DNA of 61,008 bases from Hortaea werneckii (GCA_037044905.1 JBAOKB010000033.1:1-61008); one strand, 5' to 3'; numbered from the stretch's first letter, positions 21,811-31,681 are shown. Notes: generated by a model from the sequence alone, not told the origin. Translations and numbers: made by a program.

Positions 21811-22130
21811 TGCGATTGTTGATGCTGGTGTTGATCAAGCGGCCGAAGCCCACCCACAGCAGTGCAGTTCCAGACTGTCACTGAAGTGGATCTTATGCAA
21901 CATAAAAGAAAAGTAGGAGGTGTGACAGAAGAGCGTTGCTGGCACGGCACGAGTGAATAGGCCTGCTGGTAGTAGTGGTGACTGGCGGGCGCCAGCCTCT
22001 TTTTCAGACGTTGGACCGTTGGCAGCGCGCCAGCAAGCCAGCAAGTCTGCTGCAAGACGATCGGGGCACTGCGCTTCCTTCTCCCCCACACTCACACCGA
22101 ATCGCAGTTTGGTCGCGCTCGACACTAGTG

Positions 22131-22160
22131 GCAGAGCAGGGCAGAGCAGGGCAGGGCAGA
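22131..22160. repeat. Three tandem decamers GCAGAGCAGG
   Basis: Two exact units and a third with one or two changes, head to tail. A G/A/C-rich minisatellite in the divergent promoter region. Confidence 0.85.
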
Positions 22161-23020
22161 GGAAAGCAGATCGTCAGGGATGGCTCCTGCACTGCTGTTC
22201 CGTCCACTCCGCCGCCCATGCGCTCCAATCAAGTTCGGGGGATCCGAAACGGCCGAGAGCAATCAATAACACTGGTGCATATAAGTAAAGTGGGAGGATT
22301 ACTCGCTCGTGCAAGATTTTGGTTGAGAGAAGGGGGCAAGATTTTCAGGAGTAGATAGTGGTGACCGTTTGCGGCGGAGGGATGTTTCAGTATAACAAAC
22401 CATCCTCCATCCACCGAAACGCCCCCCGCAAACAATCGTCGCTGGGGCATGGCCTCCTTTGTTGTTGTGGTATTATGCAGCTCCGCTCGATCGCGTTGCA
22501 CAGCAGCGGCTGACGGCAGCATCCACCATCCCATCTCAAAACATCCACCCACTACTCTAGTAGTAGACTACTGCCCACCGGAACTTTCTCTGCTCCGGGC
22601 CGCTGGTACTAGTAGGTTGGGTCGATGGTCAGACTAGTAGTAGCTGGAGTGTTGCTGCCATCAGCCAAGCACAAGGCGCCGTCATGACTTCACGCGAAGC
22701 CCACCCGGCGTGGCTCATTCAGCGGTAGGATGACTTGGCTTAAACTCGCTGCCACTTCCATCGCGCACAACCTTGGATGCTGAGCCAAGTTGGATCCCGA
22801 TCGACTTGATCAGCTGCCTGCATCCTCCTCTGTCTGTGTTTGTACGTTGCCGGGTGACGACAAGAGAAGCCGATCGTGGCGAGAAATCGATCACAATCAC
22901 GTCTCGCTACACATCTGCCCTTTCTAGCGTGGCACTCCGACCCTAAATCGAACATCTGTGCAGCTTGATTCTAGCCCGAACAAACGCGTCTTACCCGGCA
23001 TCCGCACACCTCGCGTTCGC

Positions 23021-23060
23021 ATACGAATCTCGCAAAAGAAAAAAAAAAAAAAATTCGTAT
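23021..23060. repeat. 8-bp perfect inverted repeat around an A tract
   Basis: Arms ATACGAAT (23021-23028) and ATTCGTAT (23053-23060) are exact reverse complements; the loop contains a run of about 15 A. It lies about 280-315 bp upstream of the GPI18 ATG. Confidence 0.85.
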
Positions 23061-23064
23061 CCAA

Positions 23065-23094
23065 GCCTATTATGAGAGAGTCTGCATAATAGGC
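23065..23094. repeat. 10-bp perfect inverted repeat with 10-nt loop
   Basis: Arms GCCTATTATG (23065-23074) and CATAATAGGC (23085-23094) are exact reverse complements. It follows the previous inverted repeat by only four bases and could be a paired operator or a 5'-leader hairpin of GPI18. No known factor is recognised. Confidence 0.9.
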
Positions 23095-23336
23095 GAAACT
23101 CTTTTATTGGTCATCCTCTCGCGTTCCTCCCACTCCACCGGAAGCTTCCAACTCCGCGTTCCCGAGCAACCCGAGCGCGTCTTCTCGGACCGCTGTCAAG
23201 CACCTCTCCGGGCTCCAAGGCAACCGTCCACCCCAAGACGATCGGACCTATGCTTTGCTCGGGAAACTTCGTATAGACGCGAGCTTTTGGATGATCCTGG
23301 GTCGAGTTTCCGATCCTCTCGTCAGTTGACCCGATC

Positions 23337-24957
23337 ATGAATGTCCTCAAAACTTACCTCAGCCCGACGCGCATCAGTCAGCCCGCCGTGCCGAGGGGTA
23401 AGGCTGGTAAGCGATTAGAAGAGACCAGTCTTTCGCGAGTAAGACGAATATTCTGGACTTGGAAGGGTTTACTCTTACTCGTAGCTCTTCTTGCGCCTGG
23501 CCAGGGCTATGATACGAGCACGCAGATCGCATTCGACCAGGACCATCTCAAAGGCTCTAGCTCCTTCGTCTCCAAATTGATTGAGCACGCTGTGCTCAGA
23601 CTGACGAGATGGGACGCAATCTACTTTGCCTCGTCGTCATGGCGAGGCCATCTGTATGAGCAGGAATGGGCGTTTAGTTGGGTCTTTTCCCGCCTATCCT
23701 CCAAGACGGCAAACGGTGCGTAACATGCCAAATGCACCACGACGGTAAGGACGAGAGCTAAGTATATTCCCCATTCTAGCATTTCTTTGGCCTCTGCCAT
23801 GTTCGGACATCGTCAGACATGCACTGTCTGGCATTTGTCTTTCACATCTGTCCCACTTTCTCGCTGTCATCGTTCTCTACCACCTCATACACTCACTTAT
23901 CCCCTCAGCTACCTTGACGTTCAAGCGTCAGCTAGCGTTCGCAATAGCCTGTCTTCATGTCTTTTCGCCAGCTGGTCTGTTCCTTTCAGCGCCTTACGCT
24001 GAGAGCTCGTTCGCCTTCCTAAGCTTCTTGGGCTGTTACTGCTATGTCAAGGCTATTGAGAATCGATATCATCGGTTTGCCGACGCATACCAGCTCGATG
24101 CGTGCTGGACCGTCGCCGCGGGGCTATCATTCGGCTTGGCAACAACCATGCGCACTAACGGCTTGCTGAACGGGATCATCTTCGCTTGGGACATCTACCT
24201 CGTCCTACCACGACTTCCACACATCCTTCGCATCCGCAACGGCGAAGAAATCACACGCCTCTTCGCCACACTCACCGCTGGCATATCGATCGCTATCGGC
24301 TTCACCCTGCCGCAAATTGTCGCCTATACCGAGTACTGCACGCCTCACAACACACGACCCTGGTGTACCGCCTTCCCGCCAAGCATCTACTCCTTCGTGC
24401 AAAAGGAATACTGGAACGTCGGGCTCTTCCGATACTGGACCCTAAACAACCTCCCGCTCTTCCTTCTCGCGGCTCCCTTAGGCTACGTCATGATCGCTAC
24501 CGCTCTCAGTGCGCTCCTGCAGACGGAAAAGCTGTATACCAGTCTTGCGGAGAAGAAGGTCGCGGAGACGCAGAACCCGCATACCATCGAGCGGGAAAGG
24601 AGGGTTTTGGTGCATGTCCTGTCGAGATTGGCTGTGCCTCAGTTGGTTTTGGTCGTGTTGGCGGTTACCAGTTTCCATGTGCAGATCTTGAATCGGATCT
24701 CTTCGGGGTATGTGGTTTGGTATTTCATGTTGGCCGTGTGGATCCAGATGGATTCTGGTGCTTCCGAGACTGTTGGCGAGGGATCTGCCAAAGATGAAGC
24801 GGATGCTAGAGAAGTTGAGAAGAAGAAGCGGTTCGCTGGGAGTATGATGGGATCTACGTTCGCGCAACGACTAAAGCCTGAGTGGCTTTTCAGGGCCATG
24901 GTCATGTATGCGCTTGTGCAGGGGGGACTCTATGCTTGCTTTCTGCCTCCGGCGTGA
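23337..24957 (+). CDS. GPI18: GPI mannosyltransferase 2 (PIG-V/Gpi18)
   Basis: ER membrane enzyme that adds the second mannose (alpha-1,6) to the GPI-anchor precursor, using dolichol-phosphate-mannose. Two exons, 23337-23715 and 23780-24957, are separated by a 64-nt intron (GTGCGT...CTAG, phase 1) and encode 518 aa. Recognised by the family signatures RLTRWDAIYFASSSWRGHLY and EQEWAFSW near residues 90-115, then HVFSPAGLFLSAPYAESSFA and LGLATTMRTNG-like (GLATTMRTNGLLNG), plus multiple hydrophobic spans. WDA-x-YF and the PYAES-F-A-F-LSF motifs are diagnostic for PIG-V. About eight to ten TM segments are predicted by eye. The C-terminus is hydrophobic (MVMYALVQGGLYACFLPPA). The start ATG at 23337 is the first in frame. 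Confidence 0.94.
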
Positions 24958-25547
24958 AAAGAAGCGGACGTCCTCGTCAGACCTGCCTTTGCAGTAGCCT
25001 GCCCAAAACACTACCTACTACCATACAGGAGGTTCTCGGGCAGCCGTGTGGTTTGAGCTATGTAGCTGGGAAGCTCCCCGTAATCGTACTTGCCTACTTA
25101 GGCTTCGAGCAAACAACCCCGCTTCCAGCTTCACCCAGCTAGAACGGTACGATATCACCCCGCACCGCAGTGCAGATCCACATGTACGAACTTGGGCACA
25201 TGGCCTAATGTCGGATCACCAAATACGGTGTCAAGACTCGGTATGCGTGTCCCGGGAATGAAGGCAGCAGATTAACGGACCGTAGCACTCCTCATGCCCC
25301 CTCATCATTTCTCCCCGGTGCTGAGACGGACAGGAGGCAAGTCAGCCGGGGCGAGGCGAGAGGGAGGCGGGAGCTCCGGAACATCATTCTATTGAAGCTG
25401 AGTGGGACAGTAATGTATAGATGCAACAGCTCTGCCTAACAAACTCCTCAGACCTTGTTACATGTATCGCTCCCCTAGTCCTACTGATGAAAACCACCTG
25501 CACAAGATCTATCTCGCTTTATACTCCACCCTCCAATTACAGAGAAG
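24958..25547. other. Intergenic, about 590 bp
   Basis: 3' flank of GPI18 and promoter of the dehydrogenase; a purine-rich GGGAGGCGGGAG patch lies near 25360. No gene seen. Confidence 0.5.
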
Positions 25548-26870
25548 ATGCGGGCAGCGAGGTATTACGGCAAAGAGGATATCCGGATCGTCGAAGATCT
25601 GGAGCCGCCCGTATGCGGCAAAGGACAGGTGAAAGTCGAACCGGCCTTTGTTGGGATTTGCGGGACAGGTATGTATGAGATATCCTAGCCCTGGCCAAGT
25701 AGGAGTCGCTTCGTGACATTCGGAAGGGTGTTTTCCACAGTAGGCCTGACATTGAGCGATACTTGCAGATCTTCATGAGTTCCTTGGGGGGCCTAAGTAA
25801 GTGTAGTATTCGGATTTCCCAGCAGGGGTGCAAATGGTTGAGTAAGAAGGAAAGGGAGGGGACGAGAAGACAGGCTATGATGGGCTCAATCAAGAAGTCA
25901 GACTGACATAGTTTCTTCCCTCTCCCCCCTTCCCAGTTTCGCTCCAATCGACCCTCACCCCGTAACGAAAGAGCAAATCCCCATCACTATCGGCCACGAA
26001 TTCTCCGGCACGATCAAAGAACTCGGCCCCGACCTCGAGGCATCCGGGCTACAAATCGGCCAGAAATGCGCCATCCAACCCAACATCTACTGTAGCGAAT
26101 GCGCCGCCTGCAAGACGGGCGCGGAAAACGCCTGTCTAAACGGCGGCTTCATCGGCCTTTCCGGCGGCGGGGGAGGCATGAGCGAGGAAGTCGTCCGGCC
26201 CGCCGAGACCTGCTTCCCGCTGCCCGAGACCGTGGATCTGGATGTGGCGGCGCTGGTGGAGCCGTTGGCGGTGGCGTGGCATGCCGTCGACGCCTCCCCC
26301 ATCGCGAGTCTCGCGGAACCCAGATGTGTCGTCTTCGGCGGGGGGCCGATCGGGTTGGCGGTGATCCAGGTCCTCCGGGCCCGGCAGGCGAAGACGGTGA
26401 TTTGCGTGGAAGTCGCTCAGCGGCGGCAGGAGTTCGCGCGGGATTTCGGCGCGCATCATGTTATCGATCCGACGAAGCATGATGTTGTTTCGGCGGCTTT
26501 CGAATTGTGTGGTGGCCAGCAGCCGCCTGATCTGGCGTTCGATTGCGCGGGTGTGCCGGCGACGATCGAGACGGCTTGTAAGGTTATCAAGTCCCGTGGC
26601 ACGGTGGTTAATGTGGCTATTTGGGAGAAGAGTGTGCCGTTTCAGCCGAACTGGCTTGTTTTTCGAGAGGCGCATTATCAGGCTGTGCTGGGGTATCAGA
26701 GGAAGGATTTCCAGGGTGTGATTGATGCGCTGGGTGATGGAAGGATTCAGCCAAAGCAGATGATCACTAGTAGGATCAGGATGGACCGTCTGGTCGAAGA
26801 TGGGTATTGGGCTTTGATTAAGGAGAAGGATAAGCATGTCAAGATCTTGGTGGATATGAAGGCAAAGTAG
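25548..26870 (+). CDS. Zn-dependent medium-chain dehydrogenase, (R,R)-butanediol/sorbitol dehydrogenase type
   Basis: NAD(P)-dependent alcohol/polyol dehydrogenase of 360 aa. Exons are 25548-25668, 25769-25796 (only 28 nt) and 25937-26870, with introns of 100 and 140 nt (GTATGT...GCAG; GTAAGT...CCCAG). The catalytic zinc site is Cys38 (GICGTDLHE), His70-Glu71 (GHEFSG) and Glu158 (EPLAVAWHAV). The structural zinc is bound by four Cys at about 102, 105, 108 and 116 (CSECAACKTGAENAC). The nucleotide fold is GGGPIG at 184-189. Best matched to the butanediol/acetoin reductase branch (BDH1/BDH2-like); substrate is not proven. Length is normal. Exon 2 reads DLHEFLGGP and is needed to restore the active-site sequence, so this small exon is well supported. 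Confidence 0.94.
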
Positions 26871-27594
26871 GTAAGGTATTTAGGGATCTGAGAAGTCAGG
26901 ATGCTCCGACGTGATGGCTTTTCATAAGCTTTGGCATGGAGTGATTCAGCCATACTATCAAAGCCATCAGTTGCATATTTTTGGTTCACTCTGAACGCAG
27001 CACTGCGGGTCCAGAACAAGGATATTGTAGGACCAAAAGAGGTCAGACACCATATCACCAAGGCGAGATTTGCAAAATGTTTGGCGGGCCCAATGAGGCC
27101 TCGTCCAGGGGCGCTGTACACTGCTCCCCTTTCGATGTGCTTTCTATGAGTAGAAGACATTGCCTCTAACGTGATAATCCGCTCCGCTGCCGAAGACCGC
27201 TCACGGTGCCAGCCGATTGCCCGCTGTTGTATTTCCGCGAAACTTCTATTCTGAGACGGGTCGAAGGTAGCTGTGCTTGCTCTCTCGAAGCCTTGGTACT
27301 AATGTTGATTGACCGTAATGAACTCTCGAGTTACAAAGTTAAGATCTTATATTAGAGATGTCAATACGTTGTCCCTCTCGACAACATCTTTGTGTCGAGC
27401 ACCCTTTTGTGCGCAACTCGGGGGCATATTGGCAGCAAGAACAGCACGGAGAGTGGAATTTTTTGTATCTCAGATGTCATTGGTCAGTCGTTGTTTTCAC
27501 ATATCTAGTATGCTGTCTGAACATGTCAAACATTTTGGACAGGGTCAGAGCTCCATTCAGCAAAACCATCTTACAGCAAAGCCATCTCCACTTC
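26871..27594. other. Convergent intergenic region, about 720 bp
   Basis: 3' flanks of the dehydrogenase and of the minus-strand GIY-YIG-like gene. No coding or RNA gene seen. Confidence 0.5.
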
Positions 27595-29114
27595 TTACTC
27601 CTGCTCATCTGCCGGTGCCTCCAGATCCAGCACATTATCCACCAGCTTGCCAGCTTCGGGGACCTGAGCGAGGGGCTCCTTCCACTGACTGTTGTTTGCA
27701 TACTGGTTGGTGGACTTCGGGTTCTGCTTGTGCTTGCCGAGGTGGCTATGGCTCATAGTTGGTCGACCGTCTATCGGGTAGAACATGACTTTTGCGTGCT
27801 GTTCGCGAGATCCTTTCTATCAACTTGTCAGCAAATACCTGATTGATCAATTCCTATGTCGGTGCGTCTTACCTGAGCTCCAGGGATCGTGCAAGTCATG
27901 CAGCGCTGTTGCCGGACCAGATATGCTCCACTAACAATCTCAAAGATGGGAGCCGGATCTTGCCTTTGAATAAACCGAACTTTAACTCCACAGCTCCGTG
28001 GTTTACAAGTTACACTTGCCAACTTACTTGATCGTTTTGCACCGGCCGCATTGTATCCACACCACTGCCTCAAACTGATTCTCCGGAGGTCGTTGGAGGT
28101 CTTTCTTCTTGGATTTGGCACGGAGAGCGTTGATCGTTGGCACGTATCTGTATTCCGTTCAGTTCATGTCTACCGAGCCGTTTGTTCGGGGCGCTCAACC
28201 TACGCCACTTGTTTGAGATATTCGCAAGCGTGCTTGTAGTGCGATCTCACCTCAGGGTCGGAAGATTCCTGAAGCTGGCAAGTAGCCAAACGCGAAAGGG
28301 CAGGGTCATGGCGAGTGTTCAGCGGGTTTGCTACCATACATCCGCGTTCAGGCTCGAATATCTTGACGTCTTGTGGGAGGTACTTCAGGAGGGCCTTCCT
28401 CGGTAGTGCCTGGAAAAGCAACGCAGCGTACATCTCCAGCATGTCGAGCACCTCGTCTCTGAATTCCAGCTCCTGTGGCATCTTGATGAGAAGGACGTAG
28501 TTGTATCGACGGCTCTGTTTCCCGCGCAGTAGCCGGTAATGAAGAGCCTGCTGCTTCTGAAGTACAGTGGGCTTTTTGTGATAGTCGACACGATTCTTGA
28601 CCACTGTCGCTTGGCCGATATAGATCTTGAACCAATCAGGGTCGTCCACGTCTGTAAGACAGTCCATATAATGGCCAGCTCCTGCAAATTTGGTGTCGCC
28701 GGCAATGTTGAGGAGCCGATCTTTGTCATGGTAAGCATCATCCAGCATAATCTGCTTCACCGGTTGTTGGAAGGACTTGTTCACCAGGGCAAGTAGTCCG
28801 TTCTTGCCGTAAAACTGGGTGGCCTGGTCGAAACCACGTGCGGTGTCGGCTTCGAGAATGGTGTAAAGGTTTTGGAAGACGGACATGTAATACGGGACTG
28901 TCTTCGCTGCGGAGGGAGAGAAGGCAATGGTTAGCTGATGGGTTTGGACGTTGTCCCGGTCACTGTCCTGGTCGTGGCTAATGTCAATTGACGCCGGAGC
29001 CGCATTCTCCTTGTCGCCATCATCAGTCGGATCAAGCTGCTCTCGCTTACGTTTCCCCAAAGAGGTGTGGGAATGATGCGAAGACGCTCTAAAGAAGCTC
29101 GTGATTTTCGTCAT
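27595..29114 (-). CDS. GIY-YIG-like protein with zinc ribbon (four exons)
   Basis: Predicted 447-aa nuclease-like protein. Exons on the minus strand: 28204-29114, 28028-28147, 27873-27963 and 27595-27816; introns 56, 64 and 56 nt. Residues 163-180 read KIYIGQATVVKNRVDYHK, a GIY-YIG-type pattern with Arg175 and His179, and a plausible catalytic Glu follows in EVLDMLEMYAAL (221/227). A zinc ribbon is formed by CGRC (exon 2) and CMTC (exon 3). The N-terminus, MTKITSFFR, resembles a PCNA-binding motif without its Gln. An upstream in-frame extension to 29195 begins with a non-ATG codon region and is less likely. The middle intron has an AAG acceptor (27964) and is the weakest joint; exon 3 in any other frame fails. 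Role unknown; DNA repair is an inference. Confidence 0.72.
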
Positions 29115-29954
29115 GTTGGAGAGGCCTCGAGAGGATGATTTTGATGGCACTGTCGTAAGTGGAAAGCATGGTGTGCTCAGAGCCGAGTATGTCAAAGTGA
29201 GGTAGCGGTCTACTGTGCTGGTGCCTGGTTTCTGCTGTACAGGGTAGGGAAGGAGCAGCCCTGCAGCACCACATGCTTGTGCACCTGCCTAGCCATAGTC
29301 GAGAGCAAGGCAGACGCGACTGCCAGCTTCAGAAGCAGCCAAGACCGCGACAACTTTCCGAGATGCTTAGTTGAGTGCAGATTCGGAGAATGGCGAGACA
29401 GGTGGGTGTGATTGGTGTGCTGATATACGAGTATGGAGCTGCACCATCGATGTGCAAAATGTTGTCGATGACAGTGGCTACGGGAAAGGAGCCGTTTGAG
29501 CCATGGCGCGTATGAGCCAACTGCAGTCGAAAGCCATTACATTGCTCAGGCGATTCGGATGGGCACTTATCATTTAGGCAGTCGAGGAGGTTGCAACTTT
29601 TGCCAGAGTCTCGTAATGCTTCTGTCCGAGGATTGCTGGAGACTTGTCTCCCTAACGACACTATGGAGTGCTATCGGAATGGTGGGAGATTCAACGCTGT
29701 CTTGACGGCTTCCATCGTCCTGTGGAAGCACCTCCGGTGGGCCGTTGGTCGAGGAAGGAACGCATGTAACCTGGAAACATTAGTTGACTTTCGCCTGTAC
29801 CAACCGACGCAGACCTGCTGTCGTATATGCCTCTCGGCTACTGCAGACAGAATTAGATTTTGGGATTGGGATTAGGATTGGGTACAGTTCATCGCGATAG
29901 TGTTTGAAGTGCTCAAACGACGTGACAGAGTCAGCTGCCGCAGGCGTGCAAAAT
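29115..29954. other. Promoter side of the GIY-YIG-like gene; nothing else seen
   Basis: About 840 bp upstream of the GIY-YIG-like gene. Short open frames exist but none has convincing composition or splice context. Confidence 0.45.
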
Positions 29955-30137
29955 CGCTCTGAAGCTCATACAGGCAACGCAAGAGCTCCTAACGTGGTTC
30001 ATGGATTTGTAAGGGAGCAACCAGGTGCACCACAGACTTCAAGATGGCTCTCGAGCTCATACAGGCAATGCAAGAGCTCCTAGAGTGATTGTTTGGATTT
30101 GAAAGCGGGCGCTTGGCGCACCGGAATCTGCAAAAGC
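29955..30137. repeat. Imperfect 91-bp tandem duplication with exon-like core
   Basis: Two diverged copies begin near 29956 and 30047 (period 91). Both contain GAGCTCTTGC-(A/G)TTGCCTGTATGAGCT on the minus strand, preceded by acceptor-like CTCTAG or GTTAG and a donor-like G|GTGC about 45 nt further up. The duplicated unit therefore looks like one exon plus its intron. Whether it is transcribed is unknown. Confidence 0.7.
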
Positions 30138-30330
30138 AAAAGAATGGAGTGTGACAAGTGCGTAAATAAAAGAGGATGCGGTACCGATCGTTGCAGCGCT
30201 GCAAGACCGCCATAGAGGTTGTGAAGAAAGTAAAGGAGTGAGTTGTTTGTGCAAGAGTTTGAACTCGACTTTCAATCCGCTCTTGCCGCTGGAAGGCAGC
30301 ACTTTGGCATGTGACACTCACTGTCTTCAT
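29989..30330 (-). CDS. Possible small ORF over the tandem duplication
   Basis: 113-codon frame starting ATG 30330 (MKTVSVTCQSAAFQRQERIE). A donor GTACCG and an acceptor CTTTTGCAG in its middle delimit a possible 57-nt in-frame intron, so a spliced or unspliced product could be made. The last 50 codons run into the 91-bp duplication. No family is recognised; it may be noise or a degenerating gene. Confidence 0.2.
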   Translation of the reverse strand: MKTVSVTCQSAAFQRQERIESRVQTLAQTTHSFTFFTTSMAVLQRCNDRYRILFYLRTCHTPFFCFCRFRCAKRPLSNPNNHSRSSCIACMSSRAILKSVVHLVAPLQIHEPR

Positions 30331-30351
30331 TACGTCATCCGGATAATGAGT

Positions 30352-30733
30352 TCAATGTTTGAACTTGGTGCGAATGGTAGAGTCTAGCCCAGCTCGAAAC
30401 CAACGTTGGTGATGGCCCATGGTGGTCTCCCATCTCTTACGAGATCGGCTTTGTAGTAGAAAACCGCTTCCATGTGGTTGTGCCGACCTCACCGTGAAAG
30501 TCTTGTGATGTTCGGAAGCTGGGTTGGACAGGCCGTTTGCAAGAAGACCTCCGGTAGCGAGACGGTACACGGTGGAAAGGCAGAGTGACAAAGCAACTGT
30601 TGATCCAAGGACATCAGGGACTGATATACGGGTTGAGTTGTGCCGAAGTGCTGACAAGGATATACAGTACAGGCACTGCCTGGAGCTGCAGTAGTAGCAG
30701 GGCAGCGCGTTAACCACTCCGCCTTGATTACTA
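30352..30733 (-). pseudogene. Candidate terminal exon containing a tRNA-Ser fragment
   Basis: Open for 127 codons after a canonical 63-nt intron (30734-30796: donor GTAAGT, branch CTGAC, acceptor CAG). Its first residues, SNQGGVVNALPCYYC, are translated from the tRNA-Ser fragment at 30670-30723, so if expressed the fragment has been exonised. It joins in frame to the upstream candidate exons, giving a 281-aa option. The remaining sequence is not family-like. Low confidence; it could equally be untranslated 3' sequence of a shorter gene that stops at 30793. Confidence 0.25.
30670..30723 (-). other. tRNA-Ser(GCU) fragment, 3'-truncated
   Basis: On the minus strand, GGCGGAGTGGTTAACGCGCT and the following anticodon arm with intron match the copy at 31592-31677 over 54 bp with two changes, both inside the presumed tRNA intron (CAC versus TCC). 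Homology stops inside the variable arm, so the T arm and 3' acceptor strand are missing. It begins at the same tRNA nucleotide (position 9) as the other copy. Confidence 0.8.
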
Positions 30734-30792
30734 CTGAATAAGTCAGAGCCAGGTCGAGTGAGGGTCACTGCGTTCTCTCGAAGCCTTCGTAC

Positions 30793-31457
30793 TTACAATG
30801 GTGCGCCAGAGTGTACCTCAGGACTACGTTGTTCTGCATTTACAGTAGGAAATTCAGTGTAAGCTCCTCTCAGTGTGATCTGGTTTCGAGGGGCTTTTAG
30901 AGCGGAGTATGGCGGCTTGTTGGCAAGAAGTAATATCGAGGATGATGAACGATGGGTTTGAGTCCGGGCTTGCATGTTCCTGAACACGAGCTCTGCATCA
31001 TATTCGTTGAAGACGGCATTCCTGTTCAGATCAGTTGAAGCTTGTGCTGGAGAAGATATGTAACCAGCACCCTTTTTGTGTTCATGGGTCTAGTCTTCTC
31101 CCAGTGCAATGTTTGCATCATCGGCATTCAGGCGGTACTGTAGCATATTGCTCCAGTACAAGCCTTGTGTCAAAGCATTGGAACGTAAGCTAAGAGAGCA
31201 TTTCAATTTGTCGTTGGTCATGGGAAATCAGATACTCGCCGAAAAAATTCTTCGATGGGGCAGTACTACCTAATTCCTTCCAAGATCTTTTCGGCTGTCA
31301 ACTTCAATGACTCTCTAAAGCAGTGGAGTGTCGTTCGCGACGCAGAGATGAGTTTCAAGGCTGCATGCAAACGTGATTCTCTCAGCATAAGCGTGTCCAT
31401 GTGACGTTCCGTAGAGGATAGCAATGACTCGATTTGCTGGAGGCCAGCGAGGTCCAT
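30793..31457 (-). CDS. Candidate multi-exon gene, unknown function
   Basis: Model: exons 31270-31457, 31139-31189 and 30793-31021 on the minus strand, with introns of 80 nt (GTAGTA...TTAG) and 117 nt (GTACCG...ACAG). They join in phase to 155 aa. The product begins MDLAGLQQIESLLSSTERHM, continues KLTAEKILEGI, then SLRSNALTQGLYWSNMLQ, then NAVFNEYDAELVFRNMQ, and is helical and plausible as protein. Without the second intron an in-frame TAG at 31090-31092 stops it at 95 aa. A further donor at 30796 (GTAAGT) could instead link to the exon at 30352-30733. No family recognised; it could be a lineage-specific gene or a decaying copy. Confidence 0.4.
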
Positions 31458-31591
31458 ATCCCCTCTGGCTGTTCCCCGGGTCAATTGTTAGCTATTATAT
31501 GTGATGACGATGCCCCATCTGCCATCAGTTGGCACTTTGGTACGTCCCAAATCAATCCGGTCAACGGTTGACAAAAGCTAACGAATTTTCA
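31458..31591. other. Short gap upstream of the candidate gene and tRNA copy
   Basis: No feature seen beyond the AT-rich leader TAACGAATTTTCA immediately before the tRNA-like sequence. Confidence 0.4.
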
Positions 31592-31677
31592 GGCGGAGTG
31601 GTTAACGCGCTGCCCTGCTACTACTGCAGCCACAGGCAGTGCCTTCGGGCGCGTGAGTTCGAATCTCACAGGTGTCG
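31592..31677 (+). tRNA. tRNA-Ser(GCU)-like gene with 13-nt intron, 5' acceptor strand missing
   Basis: Body from tRNA position 9 to the discriminator. The D stem has three pairs, GCG (31593-31595) with CGC (31606-31608). Anticodon stem CTGCC/GGCAG (31610-31614/31635-31639) has loop CT-GCT-A...A, giving anticodon GCU. A 13-nt intron (31621-31633) lies after position 37. The variable arm is GCC-TTCG-GGC, and the T arm GTGAG-TTCGAAT-CTCAC is perfect. The 3' acceptor strand is AGGTGTC plus G. Five T at 31682-31686 form a Pol III terminator. The seven bases upstream (AATTTTC) do not pair with AGGTGTC, so a normal acceptor stem cannot form. Probably a pseudo-tRNA. Confidence 0.75.
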
Positions 31678-31681
31678 ATCC

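Larger units (their letters stand above)
21811..23336. other. 1.5-kb divergent intergenic region
   Basis: Between the 672-aa protein (minus) and GPI18 (plus). It holds a decamer tandem repeat (22131-22160), CTAGTAGTA-type words around 22553-22635, an A tract and two perfect inverted repeats just upstream of GPI18 (reported separately). No protein gene seen. Confidence 0.5.

Noticed and set aside
29115..29195. Longer N-terminus for the GIY-YIG-like protein
   Set aside because: The shorter start gives the ITSFF N-terminus and a proper ATG; the extension adds only low-information residues.
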